Positions 20,235-30,987 of a stretch of 64,000 nucleotides of DNA are shown here, one piece after another. The stretch covers positions 26,536,005 through 26,600,004 of the forward strand of contig CM068380.1 of the NCBI GenBank assembly GCA_034770075.1, read 5' to 3'. The translations under genes were made by a program, and so were the position numbers. Source of the DNA: Aralia elata (lineage: Eukaryota; Streptophyta; Magnoliopsida; Apiales; Araliaceae). A model generated the notes under the pieces. The model had not been told where the DNA came from. It saw only the letters and a list, made by a program, of their open reading frames with translations, and did no database searches. Numbering within the stretch: the first letter of the stretch is position 1; each line of letters starts with the position of its first letter.

Positions 20235-23200
20235 ATGTCTAATTCACTATCAATGCATAGCATATTAGATGCTAATTAACCGGACCAAATTAAACGGACT
20301 GGTTAAGAAATTTGAGAATAGTTCTCAAGGCTGAAAAGCTATCTTATGTCCTTAATACGCTTATCCCTGCAATAGTTGCAGACAATGCCTCTGAGGAAGA
20401 GATTGCTACTTTTAGAAAGTAGTAAGATGATGCACAGTTGGCTCAAATGCATCATGCTCGCATCCATGAGTAACGAGCTTCAGCGTCAGCATGAAACTAT
20501 GGATGCTCCTACTATACTCCTGCACCTTCAAGGAGTTGAAGGGTGAGGAAAGTAGGACTATTAGATATCAGATATCTAAGGAGCTCTTCCGATCTAGAAT
20601 GACCGATGGCACTACAGTATAGACAAATATCCTAAAATGATCAATATGATTGAACAATTGGGACAACTGGGTTTTAATAGATGGAGAGTTGATCCAAGAT
20701 TTGATCTTGCAATCACTTTTGGACTCTTTCTCACAAATTGTTGTGAATTTCACATGAACAAGCTATATGTCAGCCTGCCTGAGTTGCTTAAACATGTTGA
20801 AAACAGTAAAGAGTCACTTTCCAACCAAGAAAGACCAAGTCTTACTGGTAGATGATTCTTCCAGGTAGCGGAAGAGGGCCAAAGGATCTTCTGAAAAGAA
20901 GAACAATTCAAAGAAGGTATATGGAAAGGCAATAACTAAGGACACTAAGAACAAAACTGATGTAAATAGCAAAGGAGTTTGCTTCCAATGCAATAAGCCT
21001 GGACACTGGAAAGGAAACTGTAAGGAGTATCTTACAGAGGCTAACCAGAAGAAGCTTAGTGAAGCTTCGATTACAAATATGGGTTTGTTCATGATTGAAA
21101 TAAATTTTTCTATAAGTCAAGGTTCTACTTGGGTATTGGATACCGGCTGTAGTTCTCACGTATGCAATCCAATGCAGAGACTAAGCAGAAGTAGAAAGCT
21201 AAACAAAGTAGCAATCTTATGTGTGGGAATGGAGCAAAGGTTGCTACATTAACCATAGGAACTTATAGTTTAGCATTGCCTATGGGCAAGTCTATTAAGT
21301 TAATAAGTTGTTATTATGTTCCAGTTCTCTTTAGAAATATTATTACTTCCGTTGTTGGACAAGGAAGGTTTTGGTATTGTATTTAAGAACAATTGTTGTT
21401 CTATTTATAATGATAATGTTTTGTTTGAAACAGAAATATCACTTGATAAACTTTGTAAACTTGACTTACATGAAAAATAATTTTGCAAATTGAACAAACT
21501 AGTAAAAGAAAAGGAGATGATCATTCAAAGAGTTGAATATGTGTATTTGATGAAATACAAGTCTGAATCATTTGAAAGGTTTAAAGAATTCAGAAGTGAA
21601 ACAAATTGACAGAGTATTAAGATTCTTTGATCAGATCGAAGAAAGAATACTTATGCAATAAGTTTCTAGATCATCTCAAAATGGTATTTTCTCATAATGG
21701 ACACCTCCTGATACGCAATAATTGATTGGTGTATCTAAAATGAGGAATTGTACCTTGTTGGACATGGTGCGGTCCATAATGATTTTTACCGACATTCTAG
21801 TATCCATCTGGGGTTATGCCCTAGAAATGGCTGCATATCTACAAAAATAAGGTAACCTCAAAAATCCGAGCCCAAGACTCCATAAAGGTTATGGATAGGA
21901 AGGATTCCTACTCTTAAGTATGTTAAGATAAGGAGTTGTCCAGCTTATGTGAAAAAGGTTTCAAAGATAAGTTTGGGATAAAATCTGACAAGTGCAGACT
22001 TGTGGGATATCCTAAAGAAAGTTTAGGGTATTATTACTATAATCCTACACGCTGCCTTCTTAGATAAAGGTGTTTATCATTGAAGGAGCTAGTGGGAGGG
22101 TAATAGATCTTGAAGGAGTTCAAGAACCACAAAGCACTTTAAGTCGAACCGAGGAACCTGTAGATAGACCTATTGTACCACAACCAAATCGTAAATCTGG
22201 AAGAGTACCGAAGATACCTGGGGGTATGGATTCATCATGAAGGATGATGATGAGGTACGCATCATAAAGGATGATGATCCAGTTATATACGATGAGGCTA
22301 TGAGTAGTAGACACTCAGAGAAATGGCAGATGGCCATGAAATCCGAAATGGACTCCATGTATAAGAACCAAGTATAGACTTTGGTTACTCCACCGAAAGG
22401 CATAGTGCCTAAAAGGGTGAATATGGGTCTCTAAGAGAAAGACTAGGGCAAATGGCAAGGTAGAGACCTATAAGACCAGACTTGCTTAAAAGGTTTTTCA
22501 AGTCAAGGAGTTGACTATGGTAAAACCTTATTACCGAGTAATGCTCAAGTCCATTTGAATTTTGCTTGTGATTACAGCTTATTATGAAATCTGGCAAAAT
22601 GGATGTGGAGACGTCCTTCCTCAATGAAGACTTGAGGAGAATGTATGTATGATACAACCAGAGGAATTTGTTTCAAAGGTTGAAGCAAATCGTGTATATA
22701 AGATGCAACGAACCATTGATGGATTGAAGCAAGCTTCTCAAAGATGGAACATTCGTTTTGATGAGACAATCAAAAGAGTTTGATTTTATCAAAAACGAGA
22801 ATGAAACTAGTGTGTACAAAAGGGTCAGTGGGAGCACTGTGACATTCCTAGTATTATATGTTGATATACTACTGATAAGGAATAACACACCAATGCTACA
22901 ATCAGTAAAGATAAAATTGTCTAAACATTCCTCCATGAATGACTTGGGAGGAGCATCCTATAAATTGGGTATATAAATCTATATAGATAGATTTAAAAGG
23001 ATGTTCAGCTTGACCCAAGGAACATATATTCATTTGATGCTAAAGGCGTTTAGCATGGCAAACTCCAAGAGAGGTCTCATGATGATGAGCCATGGAGTGA
23101 ATCTCTCTAAAATTGTCTCCAATTAAAAGAGAGATCGCATAAGTTACTATCATGTATGCAGTGAATATACAAGGCTTGATGTTGATCAGTCATATTCTGG

Positions 23201-23713
23201 AGAAGATCACTGTAAGACAGTGAAAAACATCTTTTAAGTACCTAACCGGTATTGAGGATGTGATCATGATACATGGTAGGTTTGAATTAAAACTAGAGGA
23301 CTAAATAGACTCAAGTTTTTCAGACTGACCAAGACGATAACAAATCCACTTTAAGGTAAATCGTTATCTTGAAAGGTGGTGCAGTGAATTGGAAAAGTTC
23401 CAAACAGCAAAAGAGTTGTTGGTTTAGTGACAAAGACAAAGTATATAGCTGTAAATGAAGCTGCAAGTTGACTGTTTGGATGAAAAGTTCATTACAGAAC
23501 TAGGAATAGTTCCTAAGTCTCACCTTGGATTCAAACATGTGTTGCGGCACTTTCATTTGATTAGTGGAATCATTGAAAGAGGAAAAGTCACTATAGAGAT
23601 AGTGGACTCTTAAGAACAACATTGCATATCCACTTACTGAAGCTTTATCCAAACAGCAGGATGATCGTCACTTAGAGAAGAAGAGTATTAGATACCATGA
23701 CGATTGGCTTTAG
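20235..23713 (+). pseudogene. Decayed gag-pol of copia-1
   Basis: The copia polyprotein would supply capsid, protease, integrase, RT and RNase H. ATG at 20235 starts MSNSLSMHSILDAN, and the frame breaks within 20 codons. Further breaks include a one-base insertion near 20530 and TAG at 20620-20622. The zinc knuckle CFQCNKPGHWKGNC (about 20978-21020) and protease DTGCSSHVC (about 21140) survive. At 21516-21521 a deletion of about 91 codons, relative to copia-3, joins at a GATGAT microhomology and removes the integrase HHCC region and first catalytic Asp. RT reads YVDI at 22857-22868 in place of YVDD: one catalytic Asp codon is missing. Many other stops and frameshifts. Ends at TAG 23711-23713, followed by the polypurine tract GTGCGAGAT. 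Confidence 0.9.
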
Positions 23714-23727
23714 TGCAAGTGCGAGAT

Positions 23728-25525
23728 TGAAAGTAGTATGCACACAAGCCAATCATATTTGATATGATGTAGCATATACTTTGTAATCTTATTGGTTTGT
23801 TAAAGGCATTTTACTGTATCTACATGGTGCTGTTATATTAAATGTGATAAACCCATAGTTTTGAGCAATGCTTTTAGAATCATGAAGGTGATCATGCTAA
23901 TGAGATCTAAATTCTAGATAGCTCACAAACTAAAATCGTTCCTAATTGATGGATTACTAAAAAGGGGATTAATGAATCCGGATAGATTAGTACATACGTT
24001 GCTTGCTCTTATGAAGAGGATGATTGATCTCATAATCATTTGTGTGGAGACACTAAAGCAATTATGTAGGTGCTTATTAGAGAATAAGTTCACTGAACGT
24101 GGCTCGCTATGGAATACCTAATGGAGTTTTACTCGCCTGTCAATAGGAATTCCTATAGTGGTAGTAGTACAAGTGATCCTTGGACTTGAGATCATCATAG
24201 TATCTTGTGTATGATGAGTTATACTTTGACATGTCCCTTAAGACCTTTAGGGTATATCAAAGGGTATGATTGGGTATAATAAGTTGTACATAGAGATAGG
24301 TGAATGATCAACAAAGAATCTACCACGTCTAGTAAAAGATGTGAATGTCCTATGTGATTCGATAAATGATAACTCAGTAGTCCTTGGCCAAGGCAAAATG
24401 AAATTAGAAAGGAGTTTCTAATTTGCATTATTTAGAGTTGTGCATTTGTGAATCGAAATACATATAATTAAATAAAATAAGACTTGACAGTAAATCCATG
24501 TCTTATATTTAATTGGGACATTGTATGGTAGAAGGATTGAATTGTACGGTAACTATGCACTGAAAGGTTCTTTTGTGATTAATGTTGAAATCTATATTAT
24601 CTAGAAAGTCGTTGATCACTAAGCGGGCTTACCCTTATTGTAGAATAAATATTATTTATTTAAATGAATTAAATAGTTTTATTTATTTATTTAAATAATA
24701 TTAGAATTGTTCTAATTGATTTATTCACAACCGGTTTAATATGGAAAACCTAAAGGGTCACACCGCAAAAGAAAAATATTTATTTAAGAAGTAAATGGCA
24801 TAATTGTAATAATAAGTTAAGTGTATTTAATTTAATCTATGGAGATAGAATAAATTAAATAGCTTAATATTTATTATTTAATATTTTGGAAATATTAAAT
24901 ATAAATTAATAAGAGGAGTCTTATTATTATTATTACTATTACTATTATTTAATTCCTAATAGGGATTGAGAATTAATTAATAGAAGTACTCTCCCATGAA
25001 TTCCTAATTGGATTAGGAGCATAATTAATTAAAGGAGTTTAATTATAATAGAAACCCTAATCCTAAATAGTTTAGGGAAGGGTTATTCCTACATCTATAA
25101 ATAAGAGGAGTCTTATCATAGATTAGGGTTACACACTCTTACATTAGATTGTGGAGAGTACTTGCAATTTCTATAGAGTTAGAAACTAGGGTTTTGCCAA
25201 TACCCAACTTCTTGAATACCTATTCTTCCTTGGTGAATCACCTCTAGAGGCCAAACATTTGGGTGGCTAACGTTGATCAAAGGAAGGAATCTCATCGGTG
25301 GAATTCGAGGAGAACACGGAGGACTAGGAGTTGAACTTGTACCCGAGGAAGCTTTGAACTACGAGGGTATAATTCTTATTCTCTTTCTCTTTCGTTTAAT
25401 TGATAATTGAATACAAGGATAGATCATGGTGATGGTTTGTATGAAAATTTTAAAATCCGTTTTATCACGCTTCCGCCCTATTTATGTAATTTGATTACAT
25501 GTATGCGTTATATACAAACCTAACA
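23728..25525 (+). repeat. 3' LTR of copia-1
   Basis: 1,798 bp, TGAAAGTAG to CCTAACA, uninterrupted reference for this LTR family. TATA box at 25096-25105. Confidence 0.92.
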
Positions 25526-26389
25526 GGAACTGTTACTATTTTGTGGCCTCCGATAATTATTAACATACTACACTGACTTAGAATTGATGGCACACTGCTA
25601 ACTCGCGTGGTTCCCCTCACACAATTCACAAACCACAGACACATTATGAATAGGCTTCACCGCCAAAGTATACATTTTCTTAGAGAGAGTAGCTACCTGA
25701 GCAGCTAATGTCGTGATTGTATCAAGTTCAATTATGCCCGCTACCTTGGGTTGATTCATCCTTGAAGAAGGCCATTGGTAGTTGTTTGCAGCCATGGTTT
25801 CCAATAATGCATAAGCATCATCAAAATTCTTCTCCATTAGAGCACCTCCTGCAACTGCATCCACACTCTGCCGAGTTGAACTAAACAACCTATTGTAAAA
25901 TGTCTGCATTTGCAGCTATTGGGGAAGACCATAATGGGGACACCCCCAAAGCATTTCCTTAAACCGCTCCTAAGCTTCATATAAAGATTCTGAATCATAC
26001 TACGAGAATGAGGTAACGTCATTCCTCATTCTTGCAGTCATAGCAAGCGGGAAGAACTTTACTAGGAATATTTAGGCCAAGTCAGCCCACGTAGTAATTG
26101 AACCTGATGGCAATGAGTGGAGCCAACTTTTTGCCTTGTCACGAAGTGTGAAAGGAAAAAGTCACAATTTAGCATCATTAGTGACTCCGTTGTACTTGAA
26201 TGTGTCACAAATTTCTATGAAGCTCACCAAATGCTCATTTGGATCATCCTTAGGCAAACCCCCAAACTGCACATGGTTCTGTAGCATCTGTATTATGCCC
26301 GATTTGATTTCAAAGTGGTTTGCCTGAATAGCCGGCTTCTGTATGATTGCATGCTTGCGTATTATCTCAGATCCTTGAGAACGTGGCAT
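25526..26389 (-). pseudogene. gag: Athila-type gag, N-terminal and central portion
   Basis: Minus-strand frame starting ATG at 26387-26389 (MPRSQGSEIIRKHAI). The capsid-like domain includes NHFEIKSGIIQMLQNHVQFG and LFPFTLRDKAKSWLHSLP. A zinc-knuckle remnant CELCEGNHAS lies near 25610. One reading frame holds throughout but is cut by stops at 26162-26164, about 26080, about 26004, about 25970, about 25914 and just after the knuckle; several are explained by TGG to TAG or TGA. It continues at 14669 on the other side of copia-1. Confidence 0.88.
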
Positions 26390-26493
26390 ACGAAATCAAA
26401 AGTACCTGCACAAGAATGTAAACCGTTAAATAACTGAAACAAAATAAATATATATATACACTAATTTTAATTTAAAACTAATTTGATTATTAC

Positions 26494-28132
26494 TGATATT
26501 GTTGCTCGATTTCACAATCAATAAAACACGCGCAAGTATACACAGTCCACAAGTAATATATAGTAAGTAGAGTGTCAAACCCACGAGAAAATAATGCTAA
26601 TAATTATCAACTACCAATTTTATGTCAATTTAATCTTAATTAAAACAAATGATTATATTTTGTGATTTGTTAAATAATTAATCTAACAAGTGAAATTATA
26701 AATAGAAGTTAATTTGTTTTTCTGTTTATAATGTAAAACAAGCTAAGGTCACAATTTCCCCCAATGCAAGGTTTAATCTCCTAACTTCCCATTTAAATTA
26801 GTAAATCATACGAATAGATAACCGAGAACTTGAAGCAATTATACACCTCTTCCGATAGTAGTATAAATATCTCATATTTAATTAAAACATTATATTCCTA
26901 TGTGAATTAAATTAAACAAGAGTCATTAAGGATACATTCTCAATCTGGCTACACATGGCATTTAGGTATATTCCTATCCTACCTGCAAATTATGTATTCA
27001 CTCCTATAGAGAAAAGTTCATAACATATGTTTTCGTATTGGTGATTTGAGTTTTATAATCCATTTTTCAATTTCGTATAAAACATCACATGAATAACTTT
27101 CCAGTTAATCCACACATTAAGCATACAACATGAAAATCCATTCAAACATGATTCATAAGAAATAAGGGGAAAGAAATTTAATTAACACTATACATGCAGT
27201 TCCATTGTAACCTTAGAATAAGAAATTAGTTCGTAACTGTGAAAATAAATATAACTGACAGAGAACTTAACATCATTGGATTATACAAATTAAGGAAGAA
27301 ATTAGAGAAAGAAATTATATAAGAACAACTTTAATCTCAAAAACTCCCTTGACAATGAATAATCCTCCTTCTTCGTAGTTAATTAGCTTCCACCTTGGTT
27401 GCACTGTTTCCATAATTGCTACAAAGCTTTAGCCCTTAATCATTGTTTGCTTCGAAGGAATGATGCTCTGCCCTCTGTTTTCTCCCTTCTTCCGAATGGT
27501 AGAGATTATGATAAAGTGATGCAGATGTTGCCCTTAAGGCATTTCAGTCGTATGGAAATTATTCCCTTCTTGGTCCATTCAATTCTAGGCTGCCCTTAGT
27601 TGATTCACAGACCAAAGGACTAACGCAAGGCAGCTCCTTCCTATCTCCTCTATATTGTTTTTCCTTGTCTGTATCCATTCGTGAACCCAAGAAGGAATAA
27701 TGAGATATATGGCTTTTAATTCAGTTCTCCTGTACCAAGAGGGTAGTGGGCATGGAGAATAAGAAAGCTCAGTAAAAGGAATAATGGAAGGGGACAGCCA
27801 TTTCGGGACAGCAAAAAAGTAGAGTCAGACAAAAGCATCAGACCGGCGCTGCAGCGCTGACATGCAGTTCAGTTTGCGGCGCTGATACTGGGGTAAGAAG
27901 ATCCGACCCGGCACTGTGGCGCCAAGCTTAGGTTTGATTGTGGCGCTGCAGCGCCGGTACAGTGAAAATGACTCTTTTCCCCTCAATTGCCCTGAAATGC
28001 CATAAAAACCTCTTCTTTACCTAATTCTATAAAATACAACAAAACACAACATAATTAATGTAAAATATGCATGAACATACAATTTCTCAAGGTTAAAAAT
28101 GCCTAATTTGTAGGTATAAAACCTACTCATCA
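26494..28132 (-). repeat. Athila-type 5' LTR (minus strand)
   Basis: On the minus strand it begins TGATGAGTAGGTTTTATACC at 28132 and ends at 26494 after the conserved GCGTGTTTTATTGATTG region. The gag start follows only ~105 bp later, so this is a 5' LTR. No TGGCGCC primer site is seen between 26493 and 26390, so that segment seems deleted or replaced. Flanked at 28133 by the untranslated tail of another gag-protease element. Confidence 0.8.
27840..27960 (-). repeat. GC-rich cassette in the Athila-type 5' LTR
   Basis: Four GC cores: GGCGCTGCAGCGCTG, GCGGCGCTGATAC, GGCACTGTGGCGCC and the perfect palindrome GGCGCTGCAGCGCC. The family of words differs from the cassettes at 9059, 16180 and 47549, although the LTR starts are homologous. 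A related word set occurs at 10389-10452. Confidence 0.8.
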
Positions 28133-28870
28133 GACATCTGCATTTTTTTCATTCTGTAATTTTTCATAATTTTCTCCAAAAAAAAAAATTCACAAGAATT
28201 TGTAAACAATATAAGCAGTTAAACCAATCTTAAGTCAAAAAATCAGTGCACAAAGTATAATTCTACAAATAACTCAGTTAAGTAATCATGTATCCCATAT
28301 TCAAGCATTCATGCAAAGCAATCCCAATTCAAAATTAGTTCATATGGATCCTAACTAAGTCATCATTATTTATCAGTTAATAAGACATCAAATCAAATTC
28401 TGCAAATAAGCATCAAAATTCACTCTACGATTTTAACCTTCAAAAGCTTAGCAGAACACCACGATCGTAGAGTCAGAAAAATTTTCAAATTTTTTTCACG
28501 TTCAAAGCATTATATATAGCATATCATATCCTAAATAATAACCTAACAACTCAAATAATAACCTAAACCCCTCCCCCACACTCAAACCTTACATTGTCCC
28601 CAATGTAAGAAAATCATGCAATTAAGAAAGTACTACTAACTAGTATGCAACTACAAAATAAAAAGTAAGAGGGATAGAAAAATCAAATCTTAATCATTGG
28701 TTACCTCCCAAGTAGCTGCCCTTGTTTAGTGTCATTGGCTTGACATCAATCATCTCTATCTATATAATTGAACTTGTATACTACAAGTGAACTGGTAATG
28801 GTTCAATCCTCAAAGTAGTAGCAACATCCTGTACATCTTGACTTTGCTCCGTGCCTTCAGATAGCTCCTA
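28133..28870 (-). other. 3' untranslated tail of a second gag-protease element
   Basis: No gene. On the minus strand it carries GGGCAGCTACTTGGGAGGTA (about 28700-28725), the same conserved class as the segment near 10700, and then a perfect 8-bp stem-loop TTACATTG/CAATGTAA (28589-28608) beside a G-rich run, GTGTGGGGGAGGGG (28567-28581). The rest is A/T-rich. Confidence 0.6.
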
Positions 28871-29451
28871 ACCTTTGGTAAGTGCAACCTTCAAACTTTC
28901 CTTGTTTGTTTGTTCAAAAGATTTCTGCATTATAAGGTCAAAAACATCAATAGCAAAAATAAAATTAACAATACTAAGATACCTTATAAGCTCATAATCA
29001 TTGATCTGGGTCTCTTCATCATCAAACTTCATAGCCAAGATATCTTTGTATTAATAAATCAGTGTATCATCTATATTCTCATTGTAGAAATCTGTAGGAA
29101 TTATCAATTCATCTCCCTCTACCTCTTGTTCCTCCTTAGCATTCTTCTCAATATTATTAAACTTTTGTCCCCTCCTCTCCAACTCTTCCAAAAATTGCTC
29201 ATACTTCTCTATATACAACTCAGAATTTTTTCCAACTTTCCAGTTCCCTGTTAAAGCCTGGGGAAAAGGTAGTACCAATTTACAAGCTGAAAGAGGTGGA
29301 AATTTATGTTTAACACTACTGCCTATTTCACCTTTGTCTGACTTAATTTGTACCGAAAGCACTGACTGTTTTTCTTGCCATACATTGCACCACCTCTCAA
29401 GTTAATTGCACTTACATTCTCTCTAGGGTTGATAACTGTCTGTGAGGGTAG
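28871..29451 (-). pseudogene. Remnant of gag-protease linker of a second Athila-like element
   Basis: The minus strand starts LPSQTVINPRENVSAINLRGG just below 29452, the standard gag-protease linker of Athila-type elements. After a frameshift, an open stretch (29051-29362) includes SACKLVLPFPQAL and a charged helix (EKYEQFLEELERRGQK). The retropepsin active site is missing, so the protease is deleted or unrecognisable. Copia begins at 29452 and cuts off the upstream gag. A TAG near 28870 and further stops show decay. Confidence 0.7.
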
Positions 29452-30987
29452 TGTTAGGTTTGTATATAACGCAAGCATGTAATCAAATTACATAATAGAG
29501 CGGAAGCGTGATAAAACGGATTTTAAAATTTTCATACAAACCATCACCATGATCTTTCCTTGTGTTTAATTATCAATTAACGAAAGAGATAGAGATTGAG
29601 AAATCATACTCTCGTAGAACCGTACTTCCTTGGGTACAAGTTCACCTCCAATTCCTTCGCGTTCTCCTTGAATTCCATCGACTAAATTCTTTTGCTTGAT
29701 CAACGTTAGCCACCCAAGTGTTTGGCCTCTAGAGGTGATCTACCAAGGAAGAATAGTTATTTCAAGAAGACAGTGTTGGCAAAACCCTAGTTTCTATCTC
29801 TATAGAAATTGCAAGTACTCTCCACAATCTAATGCAAGAGTGTGTCACCCTAATTTATGATAAGACTCCTCTTATTTATAGATGTAGGAATAACCCTTCC
29901 CTAAACTATTTAGGATTAGGTTTCTATTATAATTAAACTCCTTTAATTATGCTCCTAATCCAATTAGGAATTCATATGAGAGTACTTCTATTAATTAATT
30001 TTCAATCCCTATTAGGAATTAAATAATAGTAATAGTAATAATAATAATAAGACTCCTCTTATTAATTTATATTTAATATTTCCAAAATATTAAATAATAA
30101 ATATTAAGCTATTTAATTTATTCTATCTCCATAGACTAAATTAAATACACTTAATTTATTATTATAATTATGTCATTTACTTCTTAAATAAATATTTTTT
30201 TCTTTTGCGGTGTGATTCTTTAGGTTCTCCATATTAAACCGGTTGTGAATAAATCAATTAGAACAATTCTAATCTTATTTAAATAAATAAATTAAAATAT
30301 TTAATTTACTTAAATAAATAATATTTATTCTACAATAAGGGTAAGCCCCTTAGCGATCAACGACTTTCCAGAAAATATAGATTTTAACATTAATCACAAA
30401 AGAACATTTCAGTGCATAGTTACCGTACAATTTAATCCTTCTACCATACAATGTCCCAATTAAATATAAGACATGAAATTACTGTCAAGTCTTATTTTAT
30501 TTAATTATATGTATTTCGATTCCCAAATGCACAACTCTAAATAATGCAAATTAGAAACTCCTTTCTAATTTCATTCTGCCTTGGCCAAGGACTATTGAGT
30601 TGTCATTTATCGAATCACATAGGACATTCACATCTTTTACTAGACGTGGTAGATTCTTTGTTGATCATTCACCTATCTCCATGTACAACTTATTATACCC
30701 AATCATACCCTTTGATATATCCTAAAGGTCTTAAGGGACATGTCAAAGTATAACTCATCATACACAAGATACTATGATGATCTAAAGTCCAAGGATCACT
30801 TGTACTACTATCACTAAAGGAATTTCTATTGACATGCGAGTAAAACTCCATTAGGTATTCCTTAACGAGCCACGTTCAGTGAACTTATTCTCTAATAAGC
30901 ACCTACATACTTGCTTTAGTGTCTCAACACAAATGATTATAAGATCAATCATCCTCTTCCTAAGAGCAAGCAACGTATGTACTAATC

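Larger units (their letters stand above)
14670..25525 (+). mobile_element. Copia-1: non-autonomous Ty1/copia element
   Basis: The LTRs (14670-18561, enlarged by a nested solo LTR; 23728-25525) begin TGAAAGTAG and end CCTAACA. Flanking target sites are GGAAT (14665-14669) and GGAAC (25526-25530), a 5-bp duplication with one mismatch. The internal order is PBS, a 1.66-kb leader with GC hairpins, and a decayed gag-pol (20235-23713) in copia order (protease, integrase, RT, RNase H). Disregarding the nested insertion it is about 8.8 kb. It sits inside the Athila-type gag gene. The two LTRs differ at a few dozen positions by eye. Confidence 0.9.
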
